Source: Climacteris rufus
Taxonomy: Eukaryota; Chordata; Aves; Passeriformes; Climacteridae
DNA: 64,000 bases
Assembly: GCA_013398175.1 (NCBI GenBank)
Contig: VZRZ01006595.1
Location: 1,014,564 to 1,078,563, forward strand
Direction: 5' to 3'
Part shown: piece by piece, positions 11,274-23,632 of the stretch
Layout of the letters: each line of letters begins with the position of its first letter
How positions within the stretch are numbered: position 1 is the first letter of the stretch
Position numbers and translations under genes: made by a program
The notes under the pieces: model-generated
Seen by the model: only the letters and a program-made list of their open reading frames with translations
Database searches by the model: none
What the model was told of the DNA's origin: nothing

Positions 11274-12833
11274 CACCTCAATCAACTCTGTGCCTGAACC
11301 CAAGGATGCACTGGCATGAGAAGAGATTCAGGACCTTAATTTTCACTTGAGCTGGAATTACCTAAATTGCTCAAGAGACTGAGGCACTAAGTCTTCTGGA
11401 AAATTTCTTACATCTGTTCAGAAATGTTGAACTGGATATTTATAGAGTAAAGCAGAATTTTCTGAGTAGATGCTATTCTTCAATTCACAGCTTATTTAAT
11501 TTAAAGTGAGAGAAGTATGGGTTAGGCATTTGAATTTCAGTGTTCTTATAAGTTTTGCAGTCAAGTTTGTGTTGTTTTAAAAACATGATGCTTGGTGAGT
11601 ATGAATGCCTACTGCACACATTTTAATAAATAAAACAAACTCATTTCCTCTGGACCCCTTCTGGTGCTTCTGCAGTCCCAAAGACCAAATTATTAATTTT
11701 TGCCTGCTTTTTCAGTTTGAAAGCATCTGCAATAATATGAGGACTGTGTTGCAACCCACAGAGCTATTTTTAAGGCATGAAATCACCCTCTGCTGTCTCC
11801 AAAATCCCACACAAACTTTGTCCAGAAAGTGACAGACAATACAGTCCAGAGTCATTCCAGGGTGTATGTGAGCAATCTGGATCACCAGTAACGAAGTACT
11901 CAGGTTTGCTCTCTGATCTTGTTTTATTCACCAGTATAAGTACAGCAACAAGATCCTGCTCTTAAAATGCTCTCTGATACAGATATATATGATTTTAGTC
12001 CTAGAAACTGTGTGAGTATTCAAATACAGCTACAGAGTCAAATTTGAACTTTTAGTTTCTGCTCTATTCCCAGGCGTTTGGTGTTTTCCTTATGGCAGCT
12101 ACTTCAGTCCACCTGGGCCCAAAAATGCAGCCTTGGTGAATCATAGGGAACCTTTCCATCAATCTGATAGAAACAATTATTTATATGTGATTAGATACTA
12201 GATAATATGTGAATAGAAGTTGAAACAATTCCTTCCAAATTCTACACTGGTAGTGTTTCAGGACTGAGGTCTTAAGCCACACTATAAACCTGCTAGAACT
12301 TTAACACACAAAACAAATCAGTTTATTTAAAACAGTGATGGAATTAGTATAAATGGACACCTGATTCTTCATGTCATCTATCCTCATATCACCTCTATTT
12401 TTCTTAATTTAAAATTTCACAGCATCCAGATACAGGAATGAAACTACATTTATTTAATGTGTATGTGTCTGTACATGCACAATATGGACATCTGCACACA
12501 TGCTAAACATATTTTCTCCTCAGAAATGTCACCTTAATAAATCTTTGCTTTCATGCTTACTTTTTCCTATCACTGATGATTTTACTACTGTTCCCAGACA
12601 TCCAGTCACAAGAATACACCTGCAAAAGGTTTTGCTGAGAGGCACTCACACACTGAGTGTGTGATCTACAAAGTAAGAGAGGAAGCCAAATTATATTGCT
12701 GTGACATCTGTCCATCCATCTGCTAGAGTTTTCATAATCTACTAAAGCCAATCTACAGATTATACTGATGCTTAACCTTACTGAAAATCAAGAAGAAAGT
12801 CAATAATAACTTGCAACATGGACATGGATGTAA

Positions 12834-12900
12834 ACATATATACATATGCATATACATATGTATATATATGTATATATGCATGTGTATATATATATATATA
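12834..12900. repeat. TA/CATA alternating microsatellite
   Basis: These are about 67 bp of alternating purine/pyrimidine sequence made of TATA, CATA and TGTA units, ending in a pure (TA)n run. The sequence is nearly self-complementary, so it could form a cruciform or act as an unstable microsatellite. Confidence 0.9.
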
Positions 12901-13956
12901 AAATTTTAAGTATGCACAAATTAAAACAGACCGGGCTAGTGTTCCAGGGTTTTTGTGCACTAAACTGAAATTATTTCAGATTCTGTATCCACTTGTGGAT
13001 GTTGGCCCTCCTATTTCAGGGGAAACAATATGCAAAATAAAAAGCAAAATGGCAGTAAAAAAAAGCTAAATGCTTTTGTTTACTAAAGACACCGTAATCA
13101 CTTAATGTTACATTGAATATTCCAGTTGTTTAATCTCCAGTATTTTATTCTGAAGCTTTCTGTTCTTTGTGATACAGTATTGTTTACTGAAATAAGCATG
13201 TTCCCCTTCTATTTAAATTAGTTAGAACAATTATAAATATGTTGCTTATATCACCAAATACAAAAGTTTATCAGTTACTACACATGGGTAGCAGTTATAA
13301 TAACTTTGTGTGGTAGGATGCCAGCATGACGCTTTCAGAATCCCAAAAGCTATAATCTTGTTAATGCATGACCATTTGGGATATGAATATTACTGAGAAG
13401 ACATCTACTTTCAGTGTAGCTTCCTCTGGAGAGGGAAACCCAAGAGCAGGAAATGATGTCATACTGCTGAAGTGCCACACATATTTCTCTTGGACGAGAA
13501 CCAAATGTTATTGTAGAGGAGCCAACACCACCACTCTAGCACCACCATTCCCACCAGGGGAATGCACTGGGAAAATGAAGCCTTAAACTGGATGATGGTT
13601 GAAAATAAGGCATGAGCAATCAAAAAGGCAAAGTTTTTTGTATAAAATATCACCACCTGTCCCATATACGCATGGGAAACTTCTATGATTAAGCCTACTT
13701 TTACGTTCTTTGCAGATCTGCATGTGTTTATGTCTCTCTCCTGGCTTTTCAGTATGAAAAAAAAAAATTTGCAAAGGCAGTTTTTACTTGAGCCCTATGT
13801 AATAGGAGAGTTTGGCCACAGGGTGGTACACCAGCCATGTTTAACCGACGGCTGCGGGGATGCATCAGGCAGCTCGGGTATCCTTCTGCCAGCTTCACTC
13901 CACCAGGAACAACAGTTCTGAATTAACTGGCCACGAGCCAAAGGCATAAATAGTCC

Positions 13957-14030
13957 AAAAAAAAAAAAAAAAAAAAAAGANNNNNNNNNNNNNNNNNNNN
14001 AAAAAGGAAAAAAGAAAAAAAAGGACAGAA
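13957..14030. repeat. A-rich tract interrupted by the assembly gap
   Basis: A run of 22 A lies at 13957-13978, followed by GA, the 20 N and then A-rich sequence with occasional G. The tract lies just after a short, more GC-rich patch (about 13815-13945). It may be an expanded simple repeat or a poly-A-like tail that could not be assembled across. Confidence 0.75.
13981..14000. other. Assembly gap of 20 N
   Basis: Twenty N bases are visible. The round number suggests a placeholder, so the true length here is unknown. Confidence 0.98.
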
Positions 14031-15103
14031 AAAACTCACAGAATAATCTGAGAATCTACTTGCAAGTGTTGATAACATGTTAGTGTTAATACTACAAAAA
14101 TCCACATGTCCCTTTACATACAACATAAAGCATTCATTGGGGTTTGATTTTTAAAGAATACTTTTTCATTGCCTCTGACGAAATGTAAATAATTCAAACT
14201 ACTTGAAAAGAGCTTACATTTTCAGTCAGTAAGCTTTAGGTTTAGATTTCAGGTTGAAGACAATCTGAAGAAAATATTGTGAATATAAATTCTTGGCATT
14301 AAAACATTTTCTATTCCAATGAGAATGAAAATAAACACCTAAAGTATTAACTACACTTTTTCTATTGTTTTCCTACTTACATTAAAACCTTTTATTAGCA
14401 CACTGCAATTTAAATTAATTACAGGGTTTTCTGCCTATTAACTAACCTCAACATCTGCCTTCTTTGCCACTATTTTTAAATTAAATAAATGGAGTTTGTC
14501 AACTTCACAGTTACCTTTTCTAAGTAAGAGGAATATTCAGAGATTTTAGATAACTATAGACAGCTTCCTTGGGTACTAGGCTCTTTTCAAAAAGAGATAA
14601 GTAAAAAATACTAATTCCTACACTGATTCTTTTGCTTTGACTCATGGATGAAGTTCTGGCCATGGATTTAAGTAATACTTGGAATTCAAAAGTAAATTTA
14701 GTTGTATACTGATATTGACATAAATAGTCAGAGAACAAGACCTCAGTTTGGAATCAGAATGTGACCATTTAGCAATGTAATAATATTTAAAATTGCTTTC
14801 ACAAAGCTTTTCAGAACTCAGCAATGTATGATGAGACACAAAATAAGGCATTTTCTAAAACACACTCAGCAGCACTCACTCGCTGTCATAGCCAACTAAT
14901 ACTTCTTCATAGAGTCTCCCCTAAGATCTTTCCTCTAGAGTTGCTTCTTCAAGTCTACAGCAGGGCTTCATCTCACATCAAGTGAACTCAGGGATGCTTT
15001 TTTTTTGCCTCAGGACAGTTAATGACAGTTTACCCTTTTTAATCATTGCACAGGATTCTATAAAACAGAAATAATAGAAGTGAAGTTATCTCATGGAACC
15101 TAC

Positions 15104-15487
15104 CTCTTTCACATGATCTGCCGAGGTACCCTGTGCCAGAGCAATCACAAACATATCTGTTCCACCCATCCCTGCACACACCATTGTTTTTACAGGGGTT
15201 GCTAAGGCAAAGTTTTGCAGTTTCTCTTGAGCATGAGGGTTTTACTCCAGCTGTGCTTTGAATTTCAGCCATCTGTCGAATATCTTTGCTTTGGCCATCA
15301 ATAAATAAATCTCTAATGCAGCCCACGTATCCATAATTGAGAAGTGCTGTCCACACCTCTGTTGGGAAGACCAGGCCTGCTTTATTTTCTGGTAGGCCTC
15401 CAAGATACAAGTCATCATCCAAGTCAAGGATTTCACTTTCCCCTGGTGCAGTATACGGAGTACGTAACGTGTTCACAGATATCGTCC
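15104..15487 (-). CDS. NRXN1: NRXN1 exon encoding the C-terminal part of LNS3 and the EGF-B repeat
   Basis: This 384-nt exon has phases 1/1. The acceptor is TTTTTTGTCTTTACAG and the donor is GAAAGAG followed by GTAGGT. The first codon is completed by the G left over from the 24859-25297 exon (Gly). Codons 2-86 or so, from TISVNTLRTPY to GVKPSC, finish the third LNS domain, including the G-Y-V-G-C-I-R-D segment whose cysteine pairs near the end of the domain. The rest is EGF-like repeat B. All six expected cysteines are present, in the contexts LCLSNPC, NNGVC, RYVCDC and GRSC, so the fold should be intact. In the family this EGF is a fairly rigid spacer between LNS3 and LNS4. The leucine just before the first EGF cysteine (ETAKLC) differs from the proline I recall in mammalian NRXN1. 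Confidence 0.97.
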
Positions 15488-16526
15488 CTGTAAAGACAAA
15501 AAATTGCATGATTTTCAAGACATTTAAAAGATTTTGGTACTGCTTTTTTACTCATTTATCTACATGTCACACTAGCTCCTAGCAAACAGCTCTAAGTGAA
15601 GCAGAAGGTATTCTATTTGTACAGTTATAGAATCATAGATATTCTTCACTACTTTAATTGCAGTGTAGTCAGGAATTGAATGATGCACAACACTGCATGA
15701 TCACAATATGAAAAAACCATCAAAATCACCTTATCAATCCCATAGGGGGAGGGAGAATGTAGTTCAGAGTTATTTTCAGAAATATTCTCCTTGATAGGTT
15801 GCAACCTGAGAGGCAAATCTGTGTCTTTGGTTTGGGCCCAAAGACACACTATTTTAAAAGGCTCTCACCACTTTCAGTGGGCTTTGGATAAGACTTTTTA
15901 AGTGCAGAAGGAAAATGCTCTCATCAGCTGCCAGGCAGGCAATCATTAAGAGGGAAGTGATGTGCTCCTAGACAAAAAATCAATGCCTCTGACACTTATC
16001 TCAAAATGTGTGCATGTTACAATGAGAGGGAGAGAAGACGTGTACAGACCTTCAGGAAATCAGAAGTATCTTTTCTATTAAGTCTAAAAATTAAATAAAC
16101 AAACCTAAAATAGAGTTCTCTTTTTACAAAGTGTCTGAACAAAGAAACTGTAATCAACTGTAAAGATCTTTTTTTGGTTGTACTTCATTTAAAATAATGA
16201 GGTATGTAATTTTTACAATTTGAATAAGCAGAAAAGCTAATTTCGAACATACAGTCACAAAACATATTTATGTCAATCAATTTTAATTTATAACTAAAAT
16301 AATTTGAAAAAAATAATCTTCACGCAGATCTTTATCGTAGTGACTCCTTACCATTCTATGTGGGTGCAAAAGCAAACAAAGTATAAATCAATATGTTATA
16401 TATGTCACCAAACTATTAAAATGTACCATTCACATCATGCAATACTGTTATCTGCTGGACACTGAAAGTGTATTAGTGGTGATAAGACATTGAGGAATCA
16501 CATTTACCATGATGAATTTATCATAC

Positions 16527-16541
16527 ATATATATATATATA
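16527..16541. repeat. (AT)n microsatellite
   Basis: Seven uninterrupted AT units are visible. Confidence 0.9.
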
Positions 16542-19500
16542 CACAAAATGTGCATGATTCACCATCTCCACTGTTAGCCTGAAACAGATTCTAGAAGATA
16601 ACACTGATTACCAAAAATGCTTCCACTGTGGTAGGAGTTGTGCAGAAGAAGAAATTCACACTTTACGCAGCATACATACTAAAATGAGAGTTTTAAGCAA
16701 ACAAAGGCAGGTCAGAAAGAGATCATTATCTTACTTGGGTACAGCCTAAAATTTAGGCTTCTCTTTTAGCAATGGACTCCTGTGGAAGCTCTATTTTTTC
16801 TGTTCTTTTGTTAGTTTGAAAGGTTAACACCAACAACATGTACAGAATGAATATCTAAAGAATTTAAATCGTTCGTAAAAGCTCTTTGGGATAAAAGTCT
16901 CAGGAGGTCCAACTCCCATGTGAGACTTGAGACATATGGATTTTAGAAGGGCTGGATACCACTACAGTCTCCCTACTAAACTAAACAGAAATAAAAAGAT
17001 AAAATAAATGTTTGCATAGAGGTTTTGCACCTATATAAGCATGTTTCAAGAATGAAGATGTGGTCAGTTTTTCCTTCTATGTATTAACAGAAATGTTTTC
17101 TGTGTCAGTTGAATAATCACATAGATATAAAAGTGAACTTCCAGCCTTAACTGTAAGAAATAGGCATGCTGCAACAAGATACTTTTTCATCCAAACATCC
17201 ATCTGTTTAAAACTAATAAGATGATCATGTTTTGCTAACTCTAAAAGTTTGTTGCTGCTGCTCAGATTCTTGAAACAGAACTTGGCACTCATATGGAACA
17301 TGTGCTATAGGTTTCACCTTAGGCATGCAAGCATAGACATTTTGAGGTTTGATTTTATTAATCATTTGTGTCAAACAAGGACACCTGTGAATGACCTGTA
17401 AGACCAAGGGAGAGTTTTCAGAGAGCATCCGAGGTATCAGGCAGGATGGCAAAAAGGCGACAGATCTTTTCTTCTTTAAAAAAATCATGAGAGATGCTGT
17501 AAATATAAATCGTACTTGTCCTCACAGTGTTTCTTAATGCTATTGTTGCTTGCTCCCATCTGTTGACGTACAGACTAATTTAGGACCAAAAGCTTTAAAC
17601 TCATGTTCAGGCAGCACCCACTCGTGCACCCACACAAGTTAACTCAGCTGCAGCCTCCAATATCAAGCTCAAGCATGTGAACAGTGCTGCTTTCTGCTGG
17701 ACAAAGACAATTCTGTTTTCAAGACACTACAGAAGAATACTAGAACACTTTTTCCATTAAAAAATAAAAATCAAAATCTCCTACATCTTGATTGCTTTCA
17801 ACTCACAGAAAAAGACATAAACATCTGCCAACATCTGCTCCAAGTGGAAGTTTGGCAAGCACAGAAGGCTTAGAAAAGTAAATTACAAGGGGAACTGTAG
17901 ATCACCACTACACTCTGGTGACTGTGAATTATAGTCAAGTGATAGACTGAAGCAGAAAATTTTTCTTCTCTACGTCATAAAGGATTACCCTGAAGAGAGC
18001 TTAAGAATTATTTTGAATAGATGTCAACAGCTTCTTAAAGAAATGAACTTTTTACCTCCCCAAGAAATTAAACCCCATAAAATACTCCCTGTGAGAAGTC
18101 CTCTGAAATCTTGGTGCAATCATAGCATCTAGTGACTGTGGGTAGAAAAACATGAGAGGCAACCACTCCTCTATGCCTCTTTTTCATATTTTGGAAGTCC
18201 TATTAGCTGGACTATCCCCAATTTACTATTGGGCATATTCATGACATTCCAACTGACTGCCACGCTATGTGCATTAGTCTAGCTGGCAGCTAGTCTAGCC
18301 TGGGCACCGAGAGTTTCATGCTATCAGTTATCAGGTTGTCCTAATTTCCAGCTGAACTTCTAACACCATGTGCAGGCAATCACAGCCATCACTACTGTTG
18401 GTATCCAGATTATCTTTTAAATATCTCTGACGGATAATGCAAACTTTGCTCACTAATTTCTTTGTAAATGCAGGCTAGAAAAATCCAAGTAAAATAAGGG
18501 GATTTAAAAAAAATTTCCAAACTACAGCAAAAATTAGAGTCCTTTAAGCATCATAAAACAAAATGCGTAACTCAAGCACATAGAATATGGGCCTACAGAA
18601 AGTGTAGATATGACAGATATGATGAAATAGCAGCAGATTCAGCAGAGCACTGGCTGCTCAAGAGAAAAACTATAACCTTAAATTGTAACATCTCTGTTGT
18701 AAGATCCATCCTAAAAATTCCATCTTTGCATACTACCTAAAATAATAGCACCCATAACCAGATCAGTAGTGGTACTAATTCTTTGAAAAGAGCAATAAAG
18801 CCTGCCAGGAAACAAGCAATTTCTGTACAGAGTTTTTTAAAGTAGGAAATATTATCTGTATTTATATCAGAATAAGAAAGAAATGGAGAAATTCTGATAG
18901 CATGTAGTTTGTCCAGCCCAAAAGAAGAAAAGGGGAACGACTGAAAGACAAGAAGGTGTGGGGTAACTTATTCAATCCTGTAATTCATGATCTAGCTTCA
19001 GACTCTAAAAAAATATAGCATTTCTCATCTCCAGAAATTTACCTATGGGTGCTCTGATTCTGCTGCATTTCACCTGAGAAAACAGTGCAATCTAAAGATT
19101 CAGAAACTTCTTTCTGTATTGGAAAAGCAGTTTGAGAAAAACTAATGAAATTATGGTTTTCAGCAAGAGTTATTGACTTAAAGGATAAATGATTAGTGAG
19201 CAGTCCTTCAAAGGAAGAGCCTACATTATAAGTCAACAATAACACACATATGAGCAAAATGGGAAATATACAGAAAAGCCTCTTGTGCTACTTGACTGTG
19301 ACTCTGAGAAAGATACAGATCAGCCAAGGAGACTGCAGATCATTGAAGGAATTTTCTTGAAAATGCAATTTAAACCCATCCTCTCAAATATGCAAACTAT
19401 TAACATTTGTTGAAATAGAAACATGTTAGTCTGGAAGTTCTTAAAAGGTTAAAAATATGTGGAAACTAATATATAGAAGTGTACATGTTAAAAAAAAAAA

Positions 19501-21042
19501 GAACCTGCAACAAGAATAAATGGATATCAACAAACCACTGCTTACAGTGAGATACTGATTATAGTTAAGCTCTAATTACATACTCTAGGAATAATTTCTG
19601 GTATTCAAACTGAAACTCTAACTTTAGTTCAAAATTCCAGTGACTCAGCCCTTAAATGCTATCTACTCATGAGTAGATTCTCTGATACATTCTGGATTTC
19701 ACTGCCCTACACAAATGCAGGTTGACAAGAAGAGTAAGTTTCCTCCCTGATTTCACAATGTAATGATGATTTCCAAAGAATGAATGGTGGTTTAATAAAA
19801 AAAACACTTGCATAGTTATCCTTGGATATGGCAAACAGTTTAAAAAATTGTAAAGAATACTTAAGTCTCAGAAAACAGTTATTAAACCTGTCTCTAATGT
19901 GTTACAAGAAACACTATGAGCAAAGACCTTTACAGCTGTTTTGTGGGGGTTTTTTAAATTTAGTTTGGGTTTGTGATTTTTTTCCAAATTCTTTTTTTCT
20001 GCAGAGTTGGCAGTACTGTTAAGGGCAGAACAGACAAACATTTCCCTTAGGTGTAAGTTAATAAGCCTCTCCAATCATATTCTTTATCTCAGCAATTTAC
20101 TTTTTCATAAGATTGTGTATAAGAAAGTCAACCATATTTCTAAACCTTGTTTGACTCCTGGTCAGTTAAATATGAAGATTGTAAGCACAGCTACAAAAAC
20201 TGTTGTGATCTCTTTGCTTACCTGGCCTGGCCTATTTAGTTGCTTTCTGTGCCCATGAAAAAAAATTTGCTTATTAAGAAACATTGAAAAATTAGAAAAA
20301 GGTATTAATTCTAAATTCATCTTGTGTGCTAAAACACAATATAATAGCTGCCGTGATGACTGTGACCACAGCATCCAGCCCATGGCCAAGGCAGGGCACA
20401 TGTGAAGCAGCTATGAAGTTCCAATCCTTCCCAGGAATTCAGGATGTACAATTCAGGAGTACTGGGAGGAAACTCAGCTCATGGTAGCAGGTTGTGTCCT
20501 TTCACACCTAGCAAGAAAGATGGACCAGTGGATAGTATCTTATGAATATCTTTCTTTACATAACCGTGGGTAATATGGTCTCAGGAGCTCCTTCCTACCA
20601 AAGTGAATGGGATTCTAGGGTGAAAATAAGAATAATAGGTCAAAAGTTCCTTTGGCAAAAGGAAATTAAAAGGCATCACCTCTTCCCTCTTCTTTGTATC
20701 TCTCAAAATCTGAGTGGATTAGCAGAATTATGAGTGAATAGAGACCAGATGATTACAATTTAAGAATATGTTCTCATTTACATCTCCTTCCCTGTGCCAC
20801 CACAGTCCCACACAAGCAATAGCAAAGTCAGTGGTTTAGAGTGCTTGCTCACTGTCACTGAGAGTCTGGAAGAGAGCAAAGAATGAAAAATAAATCTAGT
20901 ACTTGCTGATCCAGCTAATATGAAAGTCAAGGAAATTAGCAAAGCTCCTTGAGAAATGTCACAGCATTCTACTATCAGAGGGAACCACCCTGCATTGGAT
21001 TTAAAGACTAGGAGCAAAAGACTGCAAGACACCAAATTTAAT

Positions 21043-21064
21043 CTAAATAAATAAATAAATAAAA
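21043..21064. repeat. (AAAT)n microsatellite
   Basis: About five AAAT units run into an A run. Confidence 0.9.
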
Positions 21065-21399
21065 AGTCTCAGTTTCTTTGAGCTACTTATTAAAAGAAGA
21101 ATCTCTTCCTTTAGACTTGATGGATAGGGAAATATGCTGTCAACAGCAACAAGAAAGTCTCAGAAAAGTTTTTTTTTTTTTAATATGAGGTATATTCATT
21201 CAGTTGTATAAAAATTCTGAAGGTAAGCAAGTGAAAAGTAATCACATTCATGTGATTTCCAGTATGTTTGGTTTGGGCTAGAGGAAAAACACCAAAAATC
21301 AAGCTGGAATAACAAAGTGAATTTTATTCTTCATGGATAAAACACACCAATGTGCATAATGCGACCATGAGGTGGCAGAGGATGAGATCCTCATATAAT

Positions 21400-22682
21400 G
21401 AGGAGGACATGCAGCAAACTCACTGACCAGGACTTCAGGAGAAGCAGACTTCGGCCTTTTCAAAGCTCTACTCAGTAAAGTCCAACAGGAAAGAGCCGTG
21501 GAGGGCAGGGGGCCCCAAGAATGCTGGTTGATATTCAAGGATCATTTTTTCCAAGCTCAGACACAATGCATCCTGACAACAAGGAAATCGAGCAAAAATG
21601 CCAGGGGGTCTCCATGGATGAATAAGGAACTTCTGATCAAACTCAGAGCAAAAAAAGCAGCTTTCAGAAGGTGGAAATGAGGACAGGTGGCTCAGAAGGA
21701 ATACAGTGGAATTGTACAGGAAGGTAATGACAAGGTTAAGGAATCCAAGGTTCAGTTAGAATTGAGTCTGTCTGGGGATATCAAGGATACCAGGAAGGGC
21801 TTCTACAGATAAGTTGCATACACAAGAAAGATGAGAGATAATGTGTGCCCTCTCCAGAAGGAAATAGGACACCTGGCTACCAAGGACAAAGAGAAGGCTG
21901 AAGTTCTCAATGACTTCTATGTCTTCGTCTTCAATAGCAACTGCTCCAGCCACAGTGCCCAAGTTGAGAAAGGCAAATGCAGGAACTGGGAAAATGAAGG
22001 CCCTGGGCCCACTGTAGGAGGGGATCAGGTTCAAGACCATCTAAGGAACCTGAATGTCCACAAGTCCATGGGACTTGATGAGGTTCATCTGCAGGTCCTG
22101 AGGAAGCTGGCATGTGAAATTGCTAATCCACTATTCATTATTTTTGAAAATTTGTAGCAGTAAGGTGAAGTCCCTGTAGACTGAAAAAAAGGAAGTAAAC
22201 TCTCCATTTTTAAAAGGAGGAAAGTGGAGGACCCAGAGAACTACTGACCAGTCAGTCTCACCTCTGCGCCAGGCAAGATAAAGGAGCAGATTCTTCTGAA
22301 AACTTTACTAAAGCATATGGAAAACATATGGCAACACCCAACATGGCTTTACAAAGGGGAAATCAAGTCTGAAAATCTGGTGACCTTCTATGACAGGGCT
22401 ACAGCACTGGTGGATGGGGCAGAGCAGCTGACATGGTCTCCCTGGACTTACACCAAGTATTTGATGCTGTCCTGCATGATATCCTTGTCTCCAAGTTGGA
22501 GAGACGTGGATTTGGTGGATGAAGAATTGGCTGGATGGCTGCATGCAGAGAGCTATGGCCCCTGGTTCATTGTCGACATGGAGATTGGTGATGAGTTGTG
22601 TCCTTCAGGGGTTGGCACTGAGAGCAATACTGTAGGACTGAGCACATCCTCAGAGTTTGTCAACACCAGACTCTGTGGTGTC
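21400..22682 (+). mobile_element. CR1 LINE, ORF2 linker and reverse transcriptase region, degenerate
   Basis: The plus strand carries, in order, segments of the CR1 ORF2 protein in shifting frames. The linker between endonuclease and RT comes first (ECWLIFKDHFFQAQ, then SPWMNKELLIKLRAKKAAFRRWK). Next comes the RT N-terminus (GHLATKDKEKAEVLNDFYVFVF, then NLNVHKSMGLDEVHLQVLRKLA). Then come PVSLTS-type and LVTFYD-type segments, and the RT A-box region reads DLHQVFDAVLHDILVSKLERRGF from 22445. The catalytic box expected further on (F-A-D-D) is lost: at about 22655 the sequence gives TTTGTCAACACC, in which the Asp pair is gone. In-frame stops and frameshifts show the copy is dead. The 5' end is uncertain by about 100 bp. 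The 3' part of the LINE is missing because LTR-like sequence begins near 22683. It lies antisense to NRXN1. Confidence 0.9.
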
Positions 22683-22872
22683 TACTTACTCTGTCTCTCT
22701 GTCACTTTCGTTGTCTCCCCACAACGGCCCTTTTCCTATTTCTTTCTATCTCTCTCCCTCACATTTACTGTTAGATAAAATCCGTACTATTGATTTCAGC
22801 ATATGGTCTTGTTTGCACCTTAATTCAGGCAGAGGCATCTCTCTAATAATTTTACTAACTGTATCTTAACAT
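22683..22872 (+). mobile_element. LTR-like fragment (3' part of an endogenous retrovirus LTR), tentative
   Basis: Right after the recognisable CR1 there is a pyrimidine-rich stretch of TCTCTCT and CTCCC words, then GTTAGATAAAATCCGTAC, then TGGTCTTGTTTGCACCTTAA, finishing in CTTAACA. A CT-rich segment, an AATAAA-like signal, a short R/U5-like tail and a CA end are features of avian ERV LTRs, and the wording resembles songbird LTR consensus sequences as I remember them. No 5' LTR half, primer-binding site or retroviral gene is visible, so it would be at most a truncated solo LTR. It could instead be another unclassified repeat. Confidence 0.45.
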
Positions 22873-23566
22873 CATCAAGACAAACAAAATTGTCAGTGTT
22901 ATTGCTAATTCTCCTACCATAAACTCTTATTGTATGTATTAGAATAATAGAAAAACTTTGATTCTGTTTCAGATTGCAGCTAAAAATTCAGTTTGCCAAT
23001 CCATAAAACTGCATATTTTATTAAGTATTCCTGGCAGTAGTTCAATGCTTTAGAGTGAGTAGGTATTATGGTCAGTTTTCAAGAGTGATGGGGGGTGCAT
23101 AAATTTCACACATCTTGATCATAGGCAAGTCATCAGATGGGTTAATTTCATTATTTATAATTCTACTTTAAAATAATATGTAATCCTGATCACCAGAGGT
23201 CTTTTGCTTCCTGAAATTAGGCTACGTTCTTGCTGATGTCCATCAACAGTTTTAAAGAATTAAAGTATGTTGTAAACTCTCTTAATGGCACTTGTGAGCC
23301 ACATCTTTTGTGATGCAATGAAGGTGCAGAACATATCTTCAAACATAAACAATTGCTACACTTTTTTTTTTTCCTTTATAGTTCTGTTGGCTTTGGATAT
23401 AAGAATAAACTTTGCTTTCAGCAAAGTCCCACAGGCATGATTATTACAGGATTTACTGCCTCATATGAATCACTGAAACAGCACTTAAGCAGAAAGTCTG
23501 AAATGAAAATTGTAGTATAAATAATACAACTGCTGGATATTAAATCCCAGTTGAGGATTTTGAGAA

Positions 23567-23632
23567 GTTGTGTTTCGTTGTTTGGTTAGGGTTGTTTTTC
23601 TTGTTTGTTTGTTCTTGTTTGGTTGTTTTAGT
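23567..23632. repeat. T/G-rich low-complexity tract
   Basis: The plus strand consists of GTTTG, TTGTT and TTAGGG-like words. It resembles the tracts at 8121-8176 and 9551-9643 in composition and orientation. Confidence 0.65.

Larger units (their letters stand above)
7987..15103 (-). other. NRXN1: NRXN1 intron between EGF-B and LNS4 exons
   Basis: This 7,117-bp intron lies between the donor GTAGGT at 15098-15103 and the acceptor at 7987-7988. It contains T/G-rich tracts (8121-8176, 9551-9643), an A/C-rich tract (10287-10510), an AC dinucleotide repeat, an AT/GT alternating repeat (12834-12900), a CR1 3' fragment (about 9163-9305) and an A-rich tract broken by the assembly gap. I found no further exon. 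A CR1-tail-like word (AATCATAGAATTG) occurs at about 10911, with no body attached that I can recognise. Confidence 0.85.

Noticed and set aside
22308..22544. Minus-strand 78-codon frame opposite the CR1
   Set aside because: Shadow of the plus-strand reverse transcriptase sequence.
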